Positions 1-12,900 of a stretch of DNA of 64,000 nucleotides are shown in pieces. The notes beneath the pieces were generated by a model. That model was given only the letters and a program-made list of their open reading frames with translations. It made no database searches and was not told the origin of the DNA. Origin of the DNA: Panicum virgatum (lineage: Eukaryota > Streptophyta > Magnoliopsida > Poales > Poaceae); contig NC_053143.1 of the NCBI RefSeq assembly GCF_016808335.1, positions 1,335,398-1,399,397 of the forward strand, in the 5' to 3' direction. Position 1 is the first letter of the stretch; the number at the start of each line of letters is the position of its first letter. A program made the position numbers and the translations under genes.

Positions 1-86
1 TCATCATACTTCTTCTTGTGTTCAGGAGGGAGCTCTTCATACGTGATGGGCTTGGGAGCGGGTTCTTGATCTTGAGCTCCAGACAT
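1..86 (-). CDS. Ty3-gypsy gag, N-terminal fragment (runs off window)
   Basis: The reverse strand has an ATG at 84-86 followed by an open frame to the window edge. It begins [20 protein letters not shown] and continues with a lysine-rich stretch. A start of the type '[14 protein letters not shown]' is familiar from gag proteins of grass Ty3-gypsy elements. It lies 52 bp inside the 5' LTR at 139-1356 in the same orientation, as expected for gag. Only 28 codons are visible, so whether the element is intact cannot be judged. Confidence 0.6.
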   Translation of the reverse strand, partial: MSGAQDQEPAPKPITYEELPPEHKKKYD

Positions 87-138
87 TGTCGCAGGGGACG
101 TTGTCGTCGAGAAGTGTCCCACCGGGCGTGCCAGAATG

Positions 139-1356
139 TGTTGTCGGTCGAAACCCACCGGCGAGCAGGGACAGGCAAAATGAAGAGCCGGGAGGTTGCC
201 GGGGCGCTGGCAGGCACTGCTCCCTCGTCGATGGCCCGCAATTCTGGCGCACGCAGCGGCTTGTGAAGATGCAGGGCGTGCCACCTGACCTATACCTGAT
301 CAGGAAGGTGCGAACGTGCTTGCAACGATTAGCCTGCATACACAAACACGTGGAAACGTAAGTCCGAGCTGTGGTCGGCTCCCCGGGACGACTCTTGCAT
401 CGGCTTTAAAGAGCCGATCGAGTCTCGGTGTCAGATTGGATATGCATCTATCCAAATATTGATGAATAAAACAAATAACTGTAAAGCTACTTCAATTAAA
501 TCTAGTCAATCTAATCCACGATGGTAAAAGCTTCACTGCTAGATCGGAACATCCTACACGTGACTGGGCCAAATGAACGTAACAGATAACTAAACCAAAA
601 CCCAAAACAGAGGCCTAAGAACTAGCAAGAGCCGATTCCCGGAACAATCCCTATTAAGGCTAAGATAAAGCATCTACTACACCACCGGATCGTCCAACCC
701 GTTTGCAAGGCCTAATCTAACAGATATTACGCCAACTCTTGAGAATAAGAGCAAACCATAACAGATCAGATCTACTAGACATAAAAGAAGCAGGGTGTTG
801 CCTTTACGCAGCTAGCTCTATGCAACAAGAGCTAGTATAAGATGATGACATGATCGCGTAAGACAACATGATATTCGTAGATGATAAGCAACAAAGCACA
901 ACAGATCTACTAAAAGTCATGCTACGAACATGAAGATAACTAGTACTACTCACCATCAAAAATGCTTCAGTACGAGTAATACCAAGGTAAAAGCAAGAAC
1001 AACACTGCCCTGATCGCGAGAAGCGATCAGGGCAGCATGGCGCTTACTTGGATGAAACCCTAGGATTAGGGGTGGCGATGCGCCAAGATTGTTGTTTGCG
1101 AGACGTGATGACGTTCTCTCTCTTTTCATGAATAACATAGGGTACGTATTTATAGTCCGGAGACTTGAGAAACAATCTAAACTAATCTTGTCCCGATCGG
1201 ACTCTATCTCTAATCTTAAACTAAATCTAAAGATACATGGCCCATGTGGCCCAAATGCTCACGCAGGAGCCGATTTACAAGCCTTCTTAATCTTCTGCTT
1301 TAAGCCCATCTTGCTTACGGCCCATAAATTAACCCTGTTAATTTATGGCGGTAACA
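139..1356 (-). repeat. 5' LTR of a minus-strand Ty3-gypsy element
   Basis: Read on the minus strand the block starts TGTTACCGCCATAAATTAAC (at 1356) and ends CGACCGACAACA (at 139), giving TG...CA ends and about 1.2 kb. A TATA-like CTATAAATA lies near 1148-1156. Just inside the left end is a primer-binding-type sequence, TGGCACGCCCGGTGGGAC (about 117-134), then the gag start. The element appears to have inserted into the Copia LTR remnant that follows. The other LTR is outside the window, so the target duplication cannot be checked. Confidence 0.6.
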
Positions 1357-2465
1357 CAAACCCTAGGCTACGTTTCCATGCAGCCAAGTGCTTAGAGAGA
1401 AAATCGGGTGCTAATCTAGGATTTGGAGTCCCCTAGGCTAGTACTTTGCATCAAGAGGGAAGGATGAAGGGTGGTAGGCTATAGGGATCTTGTATGAACC
1501 TATTTCCACTTCAATTCCAGCAAGATTCGTCGTCAATTTGAGTGCTTGTGTGCAGTCCTCTCCCTCTCCCTTCTCTAGTTTGGTTTTTGGGTTCAATCCT
1601 TGGCTTTTGAGTGCTTGTTTTGGCCATGGGTGAATCCCTTCTTTTGCCGGTGTTTTGGACTTGCTAGGACGTGGAGATTATGCCCTAGTGCATCTCAAAC
1701 CTTCAGGTTTGCCATGAGCAAGTTGAATTTGAGCTTTCCCCCTTCTTGCCCAAATATTGCCATCTTCACGAGATCTGAAATTCCCGCTAATCCCGTGATC
1801 ATTTTGAGTTGATCTTCTGGAAGAAGCTTTGGAGTAGTGTCAGAATAGCCTGTGTAAAAGCTCATGAAGATTGGACAAGATTTGGTCACATTTTGGTTTT
1901 GATTTGCTCGAATTCCAGATTTTCAATGGACTATCCGGCCCTATCACCGGACTATCCGGTTTCACCAGACTATCCGGTGCAGGCCACCGGACTATCCGGT
2001 GCCGGTCGCTGCCCGGACCTCTACCGGACTATCTGGTGGGCTTCACCGGACTATCCGGTGTCACCGGACTGTCCGGCGTGCCCCACTGGACTATCCGGCA
2101 GAGCCTGGGTGGCTGCTGTTTCGCCTGCGTTTACGGTTTGTTCACTCCGTGCTTTCGCTTCGACCTTGCTTTTGGTGTTCCTCACCTCTTGCCCATACTC
2201 TTTGCTTGCTGTTTGACAGTGAGACGCATTTCGGTGCGGAGTGGCAAAGTGAGACACTTGTCACATGAGTTGTTGCTCGACTTGCCTTGCGATCATTCTC
2301 TTGGTCGGTGAGACAAGGTTCTTCCGCTGTGTTTGGCTAGGTACGTATCCGATCAGTGGACGGTGCCTAGTGCTCTGATTTTGTTTGTTTGCACCGAGGG
2401 GGTTTGAGGTTGAGTTTTCAAGTGCTCCTATTCACCCCCCTCTAGTCGCACGTCTCAGTCCTACA
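1357..2465 (+). repeat. Copia 5' LTR remnant with CCGGACTATCCGGT array
   Basis: The segment ends in ...TACA at 2465, two bases before a perfect initiator-tRNA-Met primer-binding site, so it is the right part of a plus-strand Copia 5' LTR. Its left part is cut by the gypsy element. At 1928-2099 it carries about nine degenerate copies of the palindromic motif CCGGACTATCCGGT. Just before the LTR end is a CACCCCCCTCTAGTCGCA stretch, typical of the ends of large grass Copia LTRs. Confidence 0.55.
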
Positions 2466-2467
2466 AG

Positions 2468-2480
2468 TGGTATCAGAGCC
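2468..2480 (+). other. Primer-binding site (initiator tRNA-Met)
   Basis: TGGTATCAGAGCC is the classic plant LTR-retrotransposon primer-binding site complementary to the 3' end of initiator tRNA-Met. It follows the LTR end at 2465 by two bases. Confidence 0.85.
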
Positions 2481-2526
2481 GGTTAGGTTTCTCCATACCT
2501 TAACGGGTGACAAAACCGTAGCGACG

Positions 2527-2572
2527 ATGACTTACTCCGGGAAGATTCCGGTCCTTGGCTATGATGGCTATC
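2527..2572 (+). pseudogene. Copia gag start, cut off by another element
   Basis: An ATG at 2527 opens a short frame, MTYSGKIPVLGYDGY, placed just downstream of the primer-binding site as expected for Copia gag. It stops making sense at 2573, where the LTR of an oppositely oriented Copia element begins. Only the first 15 codons survive here. The rest of the element is not in the window. Confidence 0.5.
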
Positions 2573-4025
2573 TGAAAGCGATCGGGTGCTCTAGCCTAAG
2601 AGGGGGAGGGGGTGAATTAGGCACTCTAAAAACCTTAACCTATGGCTCCAAATAGTTTGCACAAAACTTAAACTAAAACAAGCTTTCTAGATGTGCAACT
2701 ACGGTTCACCTTAGTGTGAAACCCTCATCCCAAAAGAGTTTTGCAACCTATGGCCAAACCTAGCAAGATACTACACTAAAAAAGTAAAGGCACACAAGTT
2801 GAAACATGAAATGCGGAAGCTTAAACAGAGGGATGAGAGGAAGCGAACTCTCGACACGAGGATTTATCCCGTGGTTTGGATTGCCACAAAGGCGCCCCTA
2901 CGTCCATGTTGTTGAAGCACTCACAAAGAGTATCGCTTCCCGGTAATCAAGTCTCTTCCGTGAACACAATCATGGTCACCTTGATCCCGATCTTCACTAA
3001 GAGAGATTGCCCACGAAGGAGGGGTCTCCGTCCCCCTCACAATGTCATCGACGCTGCTCCACACCAAGCTGGAGGGTCGTTGACTTGCCGACGTGCTATC
3101 AATTGCTCCAAGAGACCGGCGCACCATAATACAAGTGTGGTTCACTCTAGAACCAGCCACAAGCATCTCAACCTTGCTTGTTCACTCACTCAAGAGCTAA
3201 TCTAGCACTCACACTTTACAAAGCTAGTTCTAAAACCTAAGGATATGATCCATGAGCTCTTGTATGGCTTGGAGGTGTTCTTGGGTGTGTGTATGACTTC
3301 TAGCAACTCCAGCAAACTCAAAACAGCCGGGGTGAGGCATATATATAGGCCACCAACTCGAACTAGCCATTACTAGCTGTTAGCCAGTTTCTGCGTAGGC
3401 ATCGGAACTTCCGATGCATAGGGCATCGGTTCTTCCAGTCACTCTGCACTCTGAAGTAGCCGTTGGCAACTCTGACACTTCTGCAGCTGAGTTGGCAACC
3501 ACCGGTTTAACCGATGACTTAGTGTCGGTTCAACCGGTGCCTCTTGATCTCCATGTAGCCATTGCCCTTGCTGACGTCATTGAACCGACGCCTTGCTCCG
3601 ACACTCCACCGGTTCAACCGGTGCTGAAAGCGCGGCTCCCTAGCGCTTGACATCGTCTCTGGAACATAGTACGATGATTGCACCGACGCTTCTCTTGACA
3701 CCGTCGGTTCGACTGGTGCTTCATTCTTTCTTAACTTGATCTCCAGAGGCGCTCAGTCTTGCACCAAAGCCAGGCCGTCGGATCTTCCGACAACCGTCGG
3801 ATGCACCGATGCTATAGGCATCGGTTCTTCCGGTGCTACTGGTTTCAGTAGAACTCGTCCAATTCAATGTTTCTTTGAGTTCTTTCTTCGTGTATTTGTT
3901 TGTATGTCCTTTTTACATCATTCCTGGGATCTAGAAATGTTCACTCAACAAAACCATTAGTCCCGCATTGTCATTCGATCACCAAAATTACTCGAAATGG
4001 CATAAATGGTGCCATGTTCGTTACA
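2573..4025 (-). repeat. 3' LTR of a minus-strand Copia (SIRE-like) element
   Basis: The 1.45-kb block has TG...CA ends: TGAAAGCGATCGGG on the left and TTCGTTACA on the right. On the minus strand it is preceded by the polypurine tract AAAAAGGGGGAGA (about 4027-4039), which marks it as a 3' LTR. It contains many short CCGGT/CCGATG palindromic motifs between about 3400 and 3830. Large LTRs with 'CACCAAAAAGGGGGAGATTG' junctions are typical of SIRE/Maximus-type Copia elements. The left flank is CTATC; the matching flank is lost with the 5' end. Confidence 0.7.
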
Positions 4026-5421
4026 ATCTCCCCCTTTTTGGTGATTGATGACAATACAATCAAAGCAAGCATAAAATTTACAAGAATTGACAAATTTAAC
4101 CACTTACACTTGCTTGGATGCTTACCATCATCCAATGACAGTTTGGCCTCCCCCTAAAACCATGATCCCCCTTTGTTCCTCCCCCTATTTACTACTCTTC
4201 TCTCATATGTTGACTTGATCTAGTCGGCATTTTCCCCCTTTGGAATATACTTTTCCTTCTTGGGAACATCTCTCCCCCTTTATTGGGAACATACCTTGCT
4301 TTGATCCACATTTCTCCCCCTTTGGAATCAAATCACCTAAAAGGTCTTGCACCTAAAAGGTCTTGCAAAACAATATAGCTCAAGAGAAGATTAGTAGCAT
4401 AGGGAGTTAGTTTCATGACTTATGATCCAATTGTATGATATCAATGAAGATACCAATTGAAAATTTACTATGATGGATCACAAAATCACGAAACTAGCAT
4501 GACATGGGCTAAGCTTTCCACAAGTGTGTACACAACATGATAATGTGAAAATCAAGTGTACAACTAAAAGATTCAACAAGAAAGCTTAGATCATATCATG
4601 CATGGAGGTAGCTCTAAAAAAGATAAGAAATTGACAATTATACCAATTGAATGAGTTTAGAACCTTGCATACCTCCGGGGGTTACTTTCTTTACCTTGCA
4701 TGTACCAATTGAAAGTGACTTGCAACCAATAGAAAGTCTTTAAACAAAGAGCACTTGGTACACCAAGATTAAGCAAATGTATGAGCACATAGCCTTTGAA
4801 CTTAGATATGAGCATTTAAGTTCAATAGAGCATGGCTCAATATGCATGAAGCACAATCTATCTAATCACTCTTATAGAGTTGTTTGTTCACATTAATCGT
4901 GAATAACATTCTCTTATAGTGTTAATTCCATTGAGAGACTATAAAAGATAAACTTGCAAACATGTTAGTCTCAAAATCACAACCTATAGGATTTAGTGTG
5001 CATTTAGTGTTTGAATCACCAAGCAAAATGTGTGCACATTGATTTTGACTCAATTGGGAAGTTTATTCTATAGCTTGTGTTCATTATACACATATGAAAT
5101 ATATACCTCATGAGGTCCATGTACCATGAAGGGTAAACTTGTGTAGCTTTCAACACACTTATCAAACCATGTAGGTTGCTCATGGGTTAGAATCATGACA
5201 CAAGCAACCCACCATATATAACACTAGGAGATGCAATATAAGCAAACATCCTAGCAAAAAGCAATGGGTCTACATGATACTTGAATTGAAATCTAGCTTC
5301 CATTACTTTATGGGGGATTTGGGCAACAAATATCCAAATTGTGAGCTTAGCTTGTTTTGGCTTGAACCTTCACTTCAACTTGTAAGCTAAGCCTCCAAAT
5401 CCCCCGAAGCCGTTCTTGGCT
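4026..5421 (-). other. Non-coding internal region of the gag-only Copia derivative
   Basis: This 1.4-kb stretch lies between gag and the 3' LTR, where an autonomous element would carry protease, integrase, reverse transcriptase and RNase H. I see no open frame or pol motif on either strand. The sequence is AT-rich and contains dispersed 'ccaattgaaa' and 'ctccccctttgg' motifs. Confidence 0.5.
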
Positions 5422-7036
5422 TTAAGTCTCCTTTGGAACCCACACCATTTGAGGCCCCTTCAAGTTGGTGATGATGTCCTTGGGCACCCAAATGGAGTGG
5501 TTCCAACTCCTTTCCTTCTTCCCAACCTTGTGAGCAACCACCTTGCCATTGGTCTTCTTTTTGATCACATAGGAGGTGCTATTGCTTTTGTTTCTCCGGT
5601 TGGGCTTGGTGTAGATGAGAGACCTCTTGATTGTGAGTTTCTTCTTGTTCTTCTCATCCGAAAGCTTCTTCCTTGGTTGTGGACACTTGTTGGACTTGTG
5701 GCCTTCTTTGTGGCACTTTGAGCAAGTCACGGTGGACCCCTTCTCAAGCTTCTTCACTATGTCTTCACGGTTATCTTGAGAAGGTTGAACATTGCTCTCT
5801 ATGCTCTTGCCCTTCAATCTATACAAGTCCTTCATGAGCCTTTCCACTTCTTGCTTGAGCTCATCATTCTCCATGGCAATGAGATCATCACATGATTCTA
5901 CAACAACATTCTCATAGCATTTCTCATTGCAAGGGTTAGAGCAAGATTAATCAATTAAATCAATGCAAGAAGTTGAAGCATCTATCCTAGAAATTGGAAT
6001 TGCGCAAGGGATAGTTTGCTTCATTTCCAAAAAGTCATTAGTATCATTAATGCTCTCAAATTTTAATTTGAGCTCTTCATGCTCCTTGCTAAGCAATTTG
6101 AATTTGCACATCAAATCTTCAAAATTTGTAGCAATAGAAGCATGTAGATCATTGAGAGCATTAAGGTTTTTAATTTCTTTTGATTGCTTCTTAATGACTT
6201 TTTGGTGCTCATGAACAAGGTCAAGAAGTTTATCAATTGAAGGAGAGTCGGAGTCATCATCACTTACATCGCTATCCATACCTTTGGCCATAAAACAGGT
6301 GTTGGATGATGTTCCCATGCAGGTGGTGAATTTCTTGTTTGATTCATCACTTAAACTTGCACTTGATTCTTCACCACCGCTAACCCATTCACCAAATATG
6401 GCAAATGATTCATGCTTGGGCTTCTTCTCCTTCTTTTGCTTGTTCTTCTTGAACTTCTTCTCAACTTTCATAAGTTGATGGCGAGGCCCATCTTTGAGAA
6501 AAACCATATACCCCATTGAGTTGATTTCCTTCAAGCATTTGTTCATCTTCTTTACTTGCTTGTAGAAGTTGGGGTGCATTGGCTCTTTATCATCACTTGA
6601 GGAGCTTCTTGTATCCTCTTCTTCCTCATCACTTGAGCTCATGGGCGATCACCTTGCTGAGGACTTGATTTAGTGTCATTGTGTTGAGATCTTTCTCATA
6701 TAGAATTGTGGTCACCAAATCATAGTCCGGCCTTCGGAGTGAGTGAAGGATCTTGCGAATGAGTTCCAAGTCTTCAATTTGCTTTACACTTAGAGAATTG
6801 ATCTCATTCACAAGAGTGTTCAAACGTGAGTACATAGATTTGGCATTCTCATCATCAAGTTGCTTAAAGCTATTAAGCTTATAAATGAGAAAATGATATC
6901 TTTCGTTGGCAACATCCTCCATGCCCTCATGGTTCTCAATGATAGTCTTCCATAGCTTTTGAGCATTTTCACAAGAATAAACACAATTGAACACATTGTC
7001 ACTAAGAGAAGACAAGATGGAACTAAGAGAAGACAA
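5422..7036 (-). pseudogene. Copia gag (UBN2 type, zinc knuckle), 5'-truncated
   Basis: Three minus-strand open pieces form one gag. 7036-6629 gives a UBN2-type capsid segment (CENAQKLWKTIIENHEGM, then a region ending LNQVLSKVIAHE). 6642-5947 gives an acidic, coiled-coil-like region starting MSSSDEEEEDTRSSSSDD. 5874-5422 gives a zinc knuckle CSKCHKEGHKSNKC and an ending with IWVPKDIITNLKGPQMVWVPK. The pieces are separated by a frame change near 6640 and by one in-frame TAA at 5947-5949. The N-terminus is missing because the element is cut at about 7034. Plant Copia gags normally run straight into protease after the zinc knuckle, but here the frame stops and no pol follows. It is therefore a gag-only, non-autonomous derivative or an element that has lost pol. 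Confidence 0.75.
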
Positions 7037-8815
7037 TATGATTCATTTTTATAGCTTAAATTGGTGTTGTCTAGCATGTTTTGGGCATTAAACAATGCTT
7101 TAGCTGCTCTTTATAATTTAAAGTAAGTCTAAGCCCTGATTTGGAAGGAAAAGGAAGAGTTGCTAACATATTTGCTTGATTAGAGGGAGGGAGAATGAGA
7201 CTGGGGTTTGTGGGTGTTGAATTGGGGTAAAACTAAAATAAAGAAATCCAACTCAACTCAAATATGGCGCCACGATGGGGATTAGAGGAAAGGAAAAGAA
7301 TTTATAATTTTTCTTTGTACTAATGATATAGAATTTTTCATTGTTAGTTTTAATTGATGATTTTTACCTATATAATAGGTTGTGCAATAATACAGTTCTT
7401 CATGTTCGCATTTTGATTGTAGGTAGCTTGTTCGGTTCTTCACATTTTATACGTGGTTCTGCATTAGGCAATAATATAGATATGATTAGGTAAGAATGTG
7501 CTATTAGATAGGCAATGATAATTGTCCTAAAAGCAAAAGTTATCCTACTATTATTTTTTAAATTGTCCTAAAAAGCAATAGTTATCCTACTGTTATTTTT
7601 TATCTCCTCCGTTTATGTGTACATGCATGATCTATTGTTTTCAAAATCTTTAGTTAGTTGTTGGATAATTCAGTTCCATCATACATAAACTATTGTAGCT
7701 GCCCAACAATTGCAGCTGCTGGCTCTAGATTTCCTTCCCCTCTTTTCTAGACACCATGCATCATTATGAGTTGGTGACCTGCAAATTCTGCATTTGTCTT
7801 CCTCTTTGGTTCAACATTCACCCCCTTAGACCTTAGCCTTTTCTCTTTTTTGCATGCACTTAACTGTTACTTTTTCTGATTCCCTACAATCCACTTCATT
7901 AAGCAATAGTATGATTATAATTAGGCAAGCTAATTAGCTGATTTAGTACAACATTATTGTTATATAAAGAATGTCAAAAGTAATGAGGAATTTTATATAA
8001 TTTTCCATTTAACCATTATATGCAATCAACATTGAAATTAGAGAGTGCATTTCCATGTTCATTGTTGTTAGTTATTTAAAATTTAGATCCAATTGAACCA
8101 TATTTCTTTATCAGTGATCAAACTGAAAGATTGCTACCTCTAGTGCTGCTGTGGTGGTGGGCCAAATGACATGCTGAATAGTTCAATCATGGGAGTGTTT
8201 TTTCCTTAGGATGTATTTTCTTTGTGCTTCTATTTACCTGCAACTTCCATTCAGTTTGATGACTCAAATGGAACTGAAAAGCTTAACTGGGGCTATTGAT
8301 AACCCAGCTAAAATACTTTATCCCTATCTAGTATGATTTACTATTGATGTATGCTAATCAATTGGATTCTAATAATTAGTATTACAGTTAATATGAATTT
8401 TATGATACGACTGTGTGCCAAACAATACGTTTATTTATTAGACAAAATGATACACTTCATTAGGCACTCATATGGTTTTAGTTATGCAATAATATGGTTT
8501 TGTTTAGGCAATAATATGGTTTTGAAATCGAAGAATAATGCATTTCATTTGGTAGGGGTTTTTTAGCATCTTATATTCCCTTTTTTATTGTTTCCCTTTA
8601 GTACTAGGTCTACAATTACCTTTAGATAAGCTAGCTCTTTAGTCTGTATGTATTTTTAGTCCATACTCTATGTGAGTAAAATGATGTGAATAGTTAATGT
8701 TTTACTTAGGAAAAATAGTTCTTCAATTAATTTGGTATAATATTGTGACTTAATTAGTCAAAAATGCTATTTTAACTAGGCAAAGTATTGTATTGGCTAG
8801 GCAATTTAATGTTTT
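7035..8815 (+). repeat. Left arm of a 1.8-kb inverted repeat
   Basis: This AT-rich sequence is repeated in reverse orientation at 42382-44184. The arms agree over their whole length with only scattered substitutions and small indels. One example is a 'cctaagtaaaacattaacta' unit present twice on the right and once on the left. The arm begins exactly where the Copia gag is broken. It contains many 'attgcctaa'-type motifs and no convincing coding exon. The two arms enclose the EMF2, MED25 and F-box genes. Confidence 0.8.
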
Positions 8816-9638
8816 TGCTGGCCCCTAAACCTCGATCATGTGGTACAGGCCCTCGCTCTACAACCTCATATGATTCCTCCTTGCGCCATCCTCCATCTAC
8901 CAACCTCCACCATCATAACAATAGGGAAATTTTTATGTGTTCTCATCTACTCGTTAGAGCAAAAGCTATCAATTTCCGGTTGGAGTGATTGATTTTTTGT
9001 TTTGTCTAATCATTCATGTTGTAGCTATGCTAACAGCTGCAGAGAGAGCTAGTTTGCTTTAGGTATGTATTCAAATATTATGGAATACAACACAGATCTG
9101 TAAATAACTGCTTCTATGAACTGAAAAATCAAATGAGTTTCTTTGTCTTGAAAACAAATTATTGCGCATGTAATGCAGGTCAGTCAGACTAAAAAGGATC
9201 GAGGAACAGTAGTCATAATTTATAAGAAGAAATGTTAAGAAAATGATTTGCAGACAGCCACCACTTTAGTTCCTTATTCTAGATAGAAAGATCATGCGTT
9301 TGCTGGCATGGTTGATAGTAAATGTGAGTGTGCTGCTATTTCTTTGATGATAATTTTTAACATGGAACTTAGCCCTTTATGGTTAAACATATGCATTTTC
9401 AACTCTGTAGAATGCTGGTCATGGCCAAAATTTGGATGTAGATACTTCACAATCACCTAATGTATTTCAGTTAGGATGCCGAACGACATTTGTTGATCGA
9501 GATAATTTCCTGTTGCATATTGGCCATTACTCTTATCTAACTATTCCCATCTATGATTCCATGATAGTTTCCTATTGCTTCTTTCTCATTACACTTATTT
9601 TTAACTATGCTATATGATCATTGATCTCTTCTTACCAG
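8816..9638. other. Unassigned region upstream of the EMF2-like exons
   Basis: I looked here for the N-terminal exons of EMF2 and did not recognise any. Short exon-like pieces, for example around 9471-9530 after a TTTCAG, give no protein I can name. The sequence is AT-rich and intron-like. Confidence 0.4.
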
Positions 9639-9767
9639 TCACTGAAGATTTTTTTTGCCCATTTTGCTACGTACGATGTGGAAGCTTCAAGGTATGAAAG
9701 TAAAACTTCTTTCATATCATCTTTGCACATACTTCATTGCTTGCTGCCGTGTGCTGGTCATAAAGAG

Positions 9768-9878
9768 TGTTAGAATAATTGGATTGATTCATCCCAAACC
9801 CTAGAGGGTGGGGTAAATAGTATAGAGTACATGGGCCTACATGGGCCATTATATGGGCTGCATACACATACTCCAACA
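9768..9878 (-). repeat. Copia 3' LTR (111 bp)
   Basis: TG...CA-ended LTR, downstream copy in element orientation, preceded on the minus strand by a G-rich polypurine tract at about 9879-9893. It lies in the EMF2 intron that splits the zinc finger. Confidence 0.9.
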
Positions 9879-9983
9879 CCCCCCCTCCCCGCAGTCTGAA
9901 CTTCCGGCGCAGCGGAGTTTAAGACTGGCCAAGAAAGAAAGCACACCCACAGGATAACCCCCCCCCCCCCCGCAGGCTCAACT

Positions 9984-12900
9984 CTAGCCACGAGTGGTGT
10001 TGAGGCTGGAACAGAACTCGGAGAAGACCGCAGAGGGGAGACCCTTGGTGAAGATGTTGGCAAACTGGGAGGTGGTCGGGATGTGTAGAACTCGAACATC
10101 GCCGATGGCGACCCTGTCACGGACAAAGTGCAGGTCGATCTCCACGTGCTTAGTCCGTTGGTGCTGGACCAGGTTGGTGGAGAGGTACACCACGCTAACG
10201 TTATCACAGTAGACGAGCGTGCTCTTGGCGAGCGGGCTGTGAAGTTCAGCCAGGAGCTGCCGGAGCCAGGAAGCCTCTGCCACGCCGTTGGCGACAGCCC
10301 GGTACTCGGCCTCAGCACTGGAGCGAGAGACGACTAGCTGCCGCTTGGACGACCAAGAGACAAGATTGCCACCCAGGAAGACAGCGTAGCCGGACGTGGA
10401 CCGGCGAGTGTCTGGACACCCAGCCCAGTCAACATCGGTGTAGACAACAAGCTCGGCGGAGGAAGACCGGTGAAGAAGAAGGCCGTAGTCCACAGTGCCC
10501 CGAAGGTAGCGGAGGAGACGCTTCAGGGCAATGAGGTGTGGCTCCCGGGGATCATGCATATGGAGACAAAACTACTGAACTGCATATGTGATGTCCGGCT
10601 TGGTGAAGGTGAGATACTGCAGAGCACCAGCAAGGCTACGGTAGGCAGTAGGATCAGCAACTGGAGGGCCCGCATCCTCTGATAGCTTGGCCTGAGTGTC
10701 AACTGGGGTGGAACAGAGGTTACAGTCTGTTATCCCGGCTCGCTCCAGAATGTCAAGAGTGTACTGCCGCTGGTGGAGGAGAAGGCCAGAAGGACGGGGC
10801 TCGACTGTGACACCCAAGAAGTGGTGGAGCACGCCAAGGTCCTTCATAGCAAACTCCTGCTGCAGAGAGGTGATGATCTGCTGAAGCAAGTGCTGACTGG
10901 AGGCTGTGAGGACGATGTCATCAACATATAGCAGCAGATAGGCCATCTCATCTCCATGTTGATAGACAAACAGGGATGTGTCAGACTTGGCCTCAGTAAA
11001 CCCCAAGGTGACCAAGAACGTGGCAAACCGAGAATACTAAGCCCGAGGAGCCTGCTTCAAGCCATAGAGAGACTTGTTGAGCTAGCAGACCATATCTGGG
11101 CGAGCGGGATCCACGAAACCCGCCGGCTGACTGCAGTACACGGTCTCAGTCAAGGTGTCATGAAGGAAGGCATTCTTGACGTCCAGCTGATGCACAGGCC
11201 ACGAACGGGAGAGAGCCAGCGAGAGGACCGTGCGCACTGTAGCAGGCTTCACCACTAGGCACTGGGTGAGGCCCCGGAGAACCCAACGAGCCTTGTAGCG
11301 ATCCAGAGTGCCATCAGCTCGCCTCTTGTGCGTCCAGATCCACTTGCCAGTGACCACACTGCCACCAGGCGGCGGTGGCACCAGATCCCACGAGTTGGCA
11401 AGGAGAGCCGCGTACTCCTCTTCCATCGCACAGCGCCAGTGAGGGTCCGCCAGGGCGTCGCGCATGGAGGAGGGTACAGGAGAGACCCCCGGCTCCGCGG
11501 TAGTAGTCGAGAGGGCCACGGGCCGAAGAACACCAGCCGCCCGCCGTGTCACCATGGGATGTAGGTGACGAGGATCCCGCTCGAGGACCGGCGGGTGGTA
11601 CACCGTCGACTCGACACGGGCGGCAAGGCGAGGGTGGCGAGGCGGCTCCGGCGGCCCTGTAGGCGGTGACGTAGATGAGGCTGGCACAGGAGACACCGGC
11701 AGCGGCGACGTCGGAGCAGGAGAAACCACTGTGCAGCGCTGGTAGACACGCACGGGTTGCGCATAACGCAGGGGAGGCATGGGTGCCGCGTGTGGCCAGA
11801 CGGGGGAGGACAGGGCCTTCGAGGCCACGCGTGGTGTAGCAGAGGACGAGGGGGCCTCCGGGGCCGTGCGTGGTGCGGCAGGGGACTCCGGGACCGCACG
11901 TGGCGCAGCAGGGGCCTTCGGGGCCACGCGTGGCGCAGTAGGAGACTCTAGAGCCGCACGTGGCACACCTGGGACCACCGAGAACAGGGCCGGCACATCA
12001 GGGAGGCACACCGGCAGAGAACCTACAGAACGCTCAGACAAGGGTGGCTGAACTGCCTGGTCAGTGGGAAAAAGGGACTCCAACTCAAGGTCAGAGGCTA
12101 GGGTGGTGGTGGAGGAGAAAGGAAAATCCGATTCATCAAACACGATGTGCTGGGAGATCAGGACCCGTCGAGTCATGAGGTCAAAGCAGTGGTACCCCTT
12201 GTGGTCAGGAGAGTAACCAAGAAACACACACCGAGTCGAACGAGGGGCCAGCTTGTGAGGAGCAGTGGCGGAGGTGTTAGGGTAACACGCACACCCGAAG
12301 ACACGGAGGTGATCGTAGCGAGGAGGAGTACCGAAGAGAGCGTGGTGCGGGGTGGGAGCCGGGGAGGTAGTAGAGGGGAGACGGTTGATCAAGTAGGTGG
12401 TTGTGTGAAGACTCTCCGCCCAGAAGCGAGCGGGAAGAGAAGCCTGGAACAGAAGGGTGCGCATGATATCGTTAGTGGTACGAATCATGCACTCAGCCTT
12501 GCCATTCTGAGCAGAGGTGTAGGGGCAGGACATGCGCAACTGGACACCGCGAGTGAGGAAGAAAGAGCGGGAGGCGTTGTTATCGAACTCACGCCCATTG
12601 TCACACTGGATAGCCTTAATGGTGAGGCCGAACTGAGTAGACACCCAGGCAAAGAAGTGCGACAATATGGAGAACGCCTCAGATTTGAAGCGCAAAGGAA
12701 AAGTCCAACAATAATGAGAGAAATCATCAACCACCACCAAATAGTACTTGTAACCAGGAACACTGAGTACAGGGGATGTCCACAGATCACAGTGTACAAG
12801 ATCAAACAAGCGATCTGCATGAGAAGTGGAGGTAGAAAAAGGAAGTCTAACATGATGCCCTAACTGGCATGCATGACAAAGATGCTCATCAGGAGCTCGA

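Noticed and set aside
1928..2099. CRISPR-like repeat array
   Set aside because: The spacing is irregular, the units are degenerate palindromes inside a plant LTR, and the DNA is eukaryotic nuclear.
9471..9620. Possible extra EMF2 exon after a TTTCAG
   Set aside because: The translated piece (LGCRTTFVDRDNFLLHIG) does not match any EMF2 segment I know and has no clear donor site.
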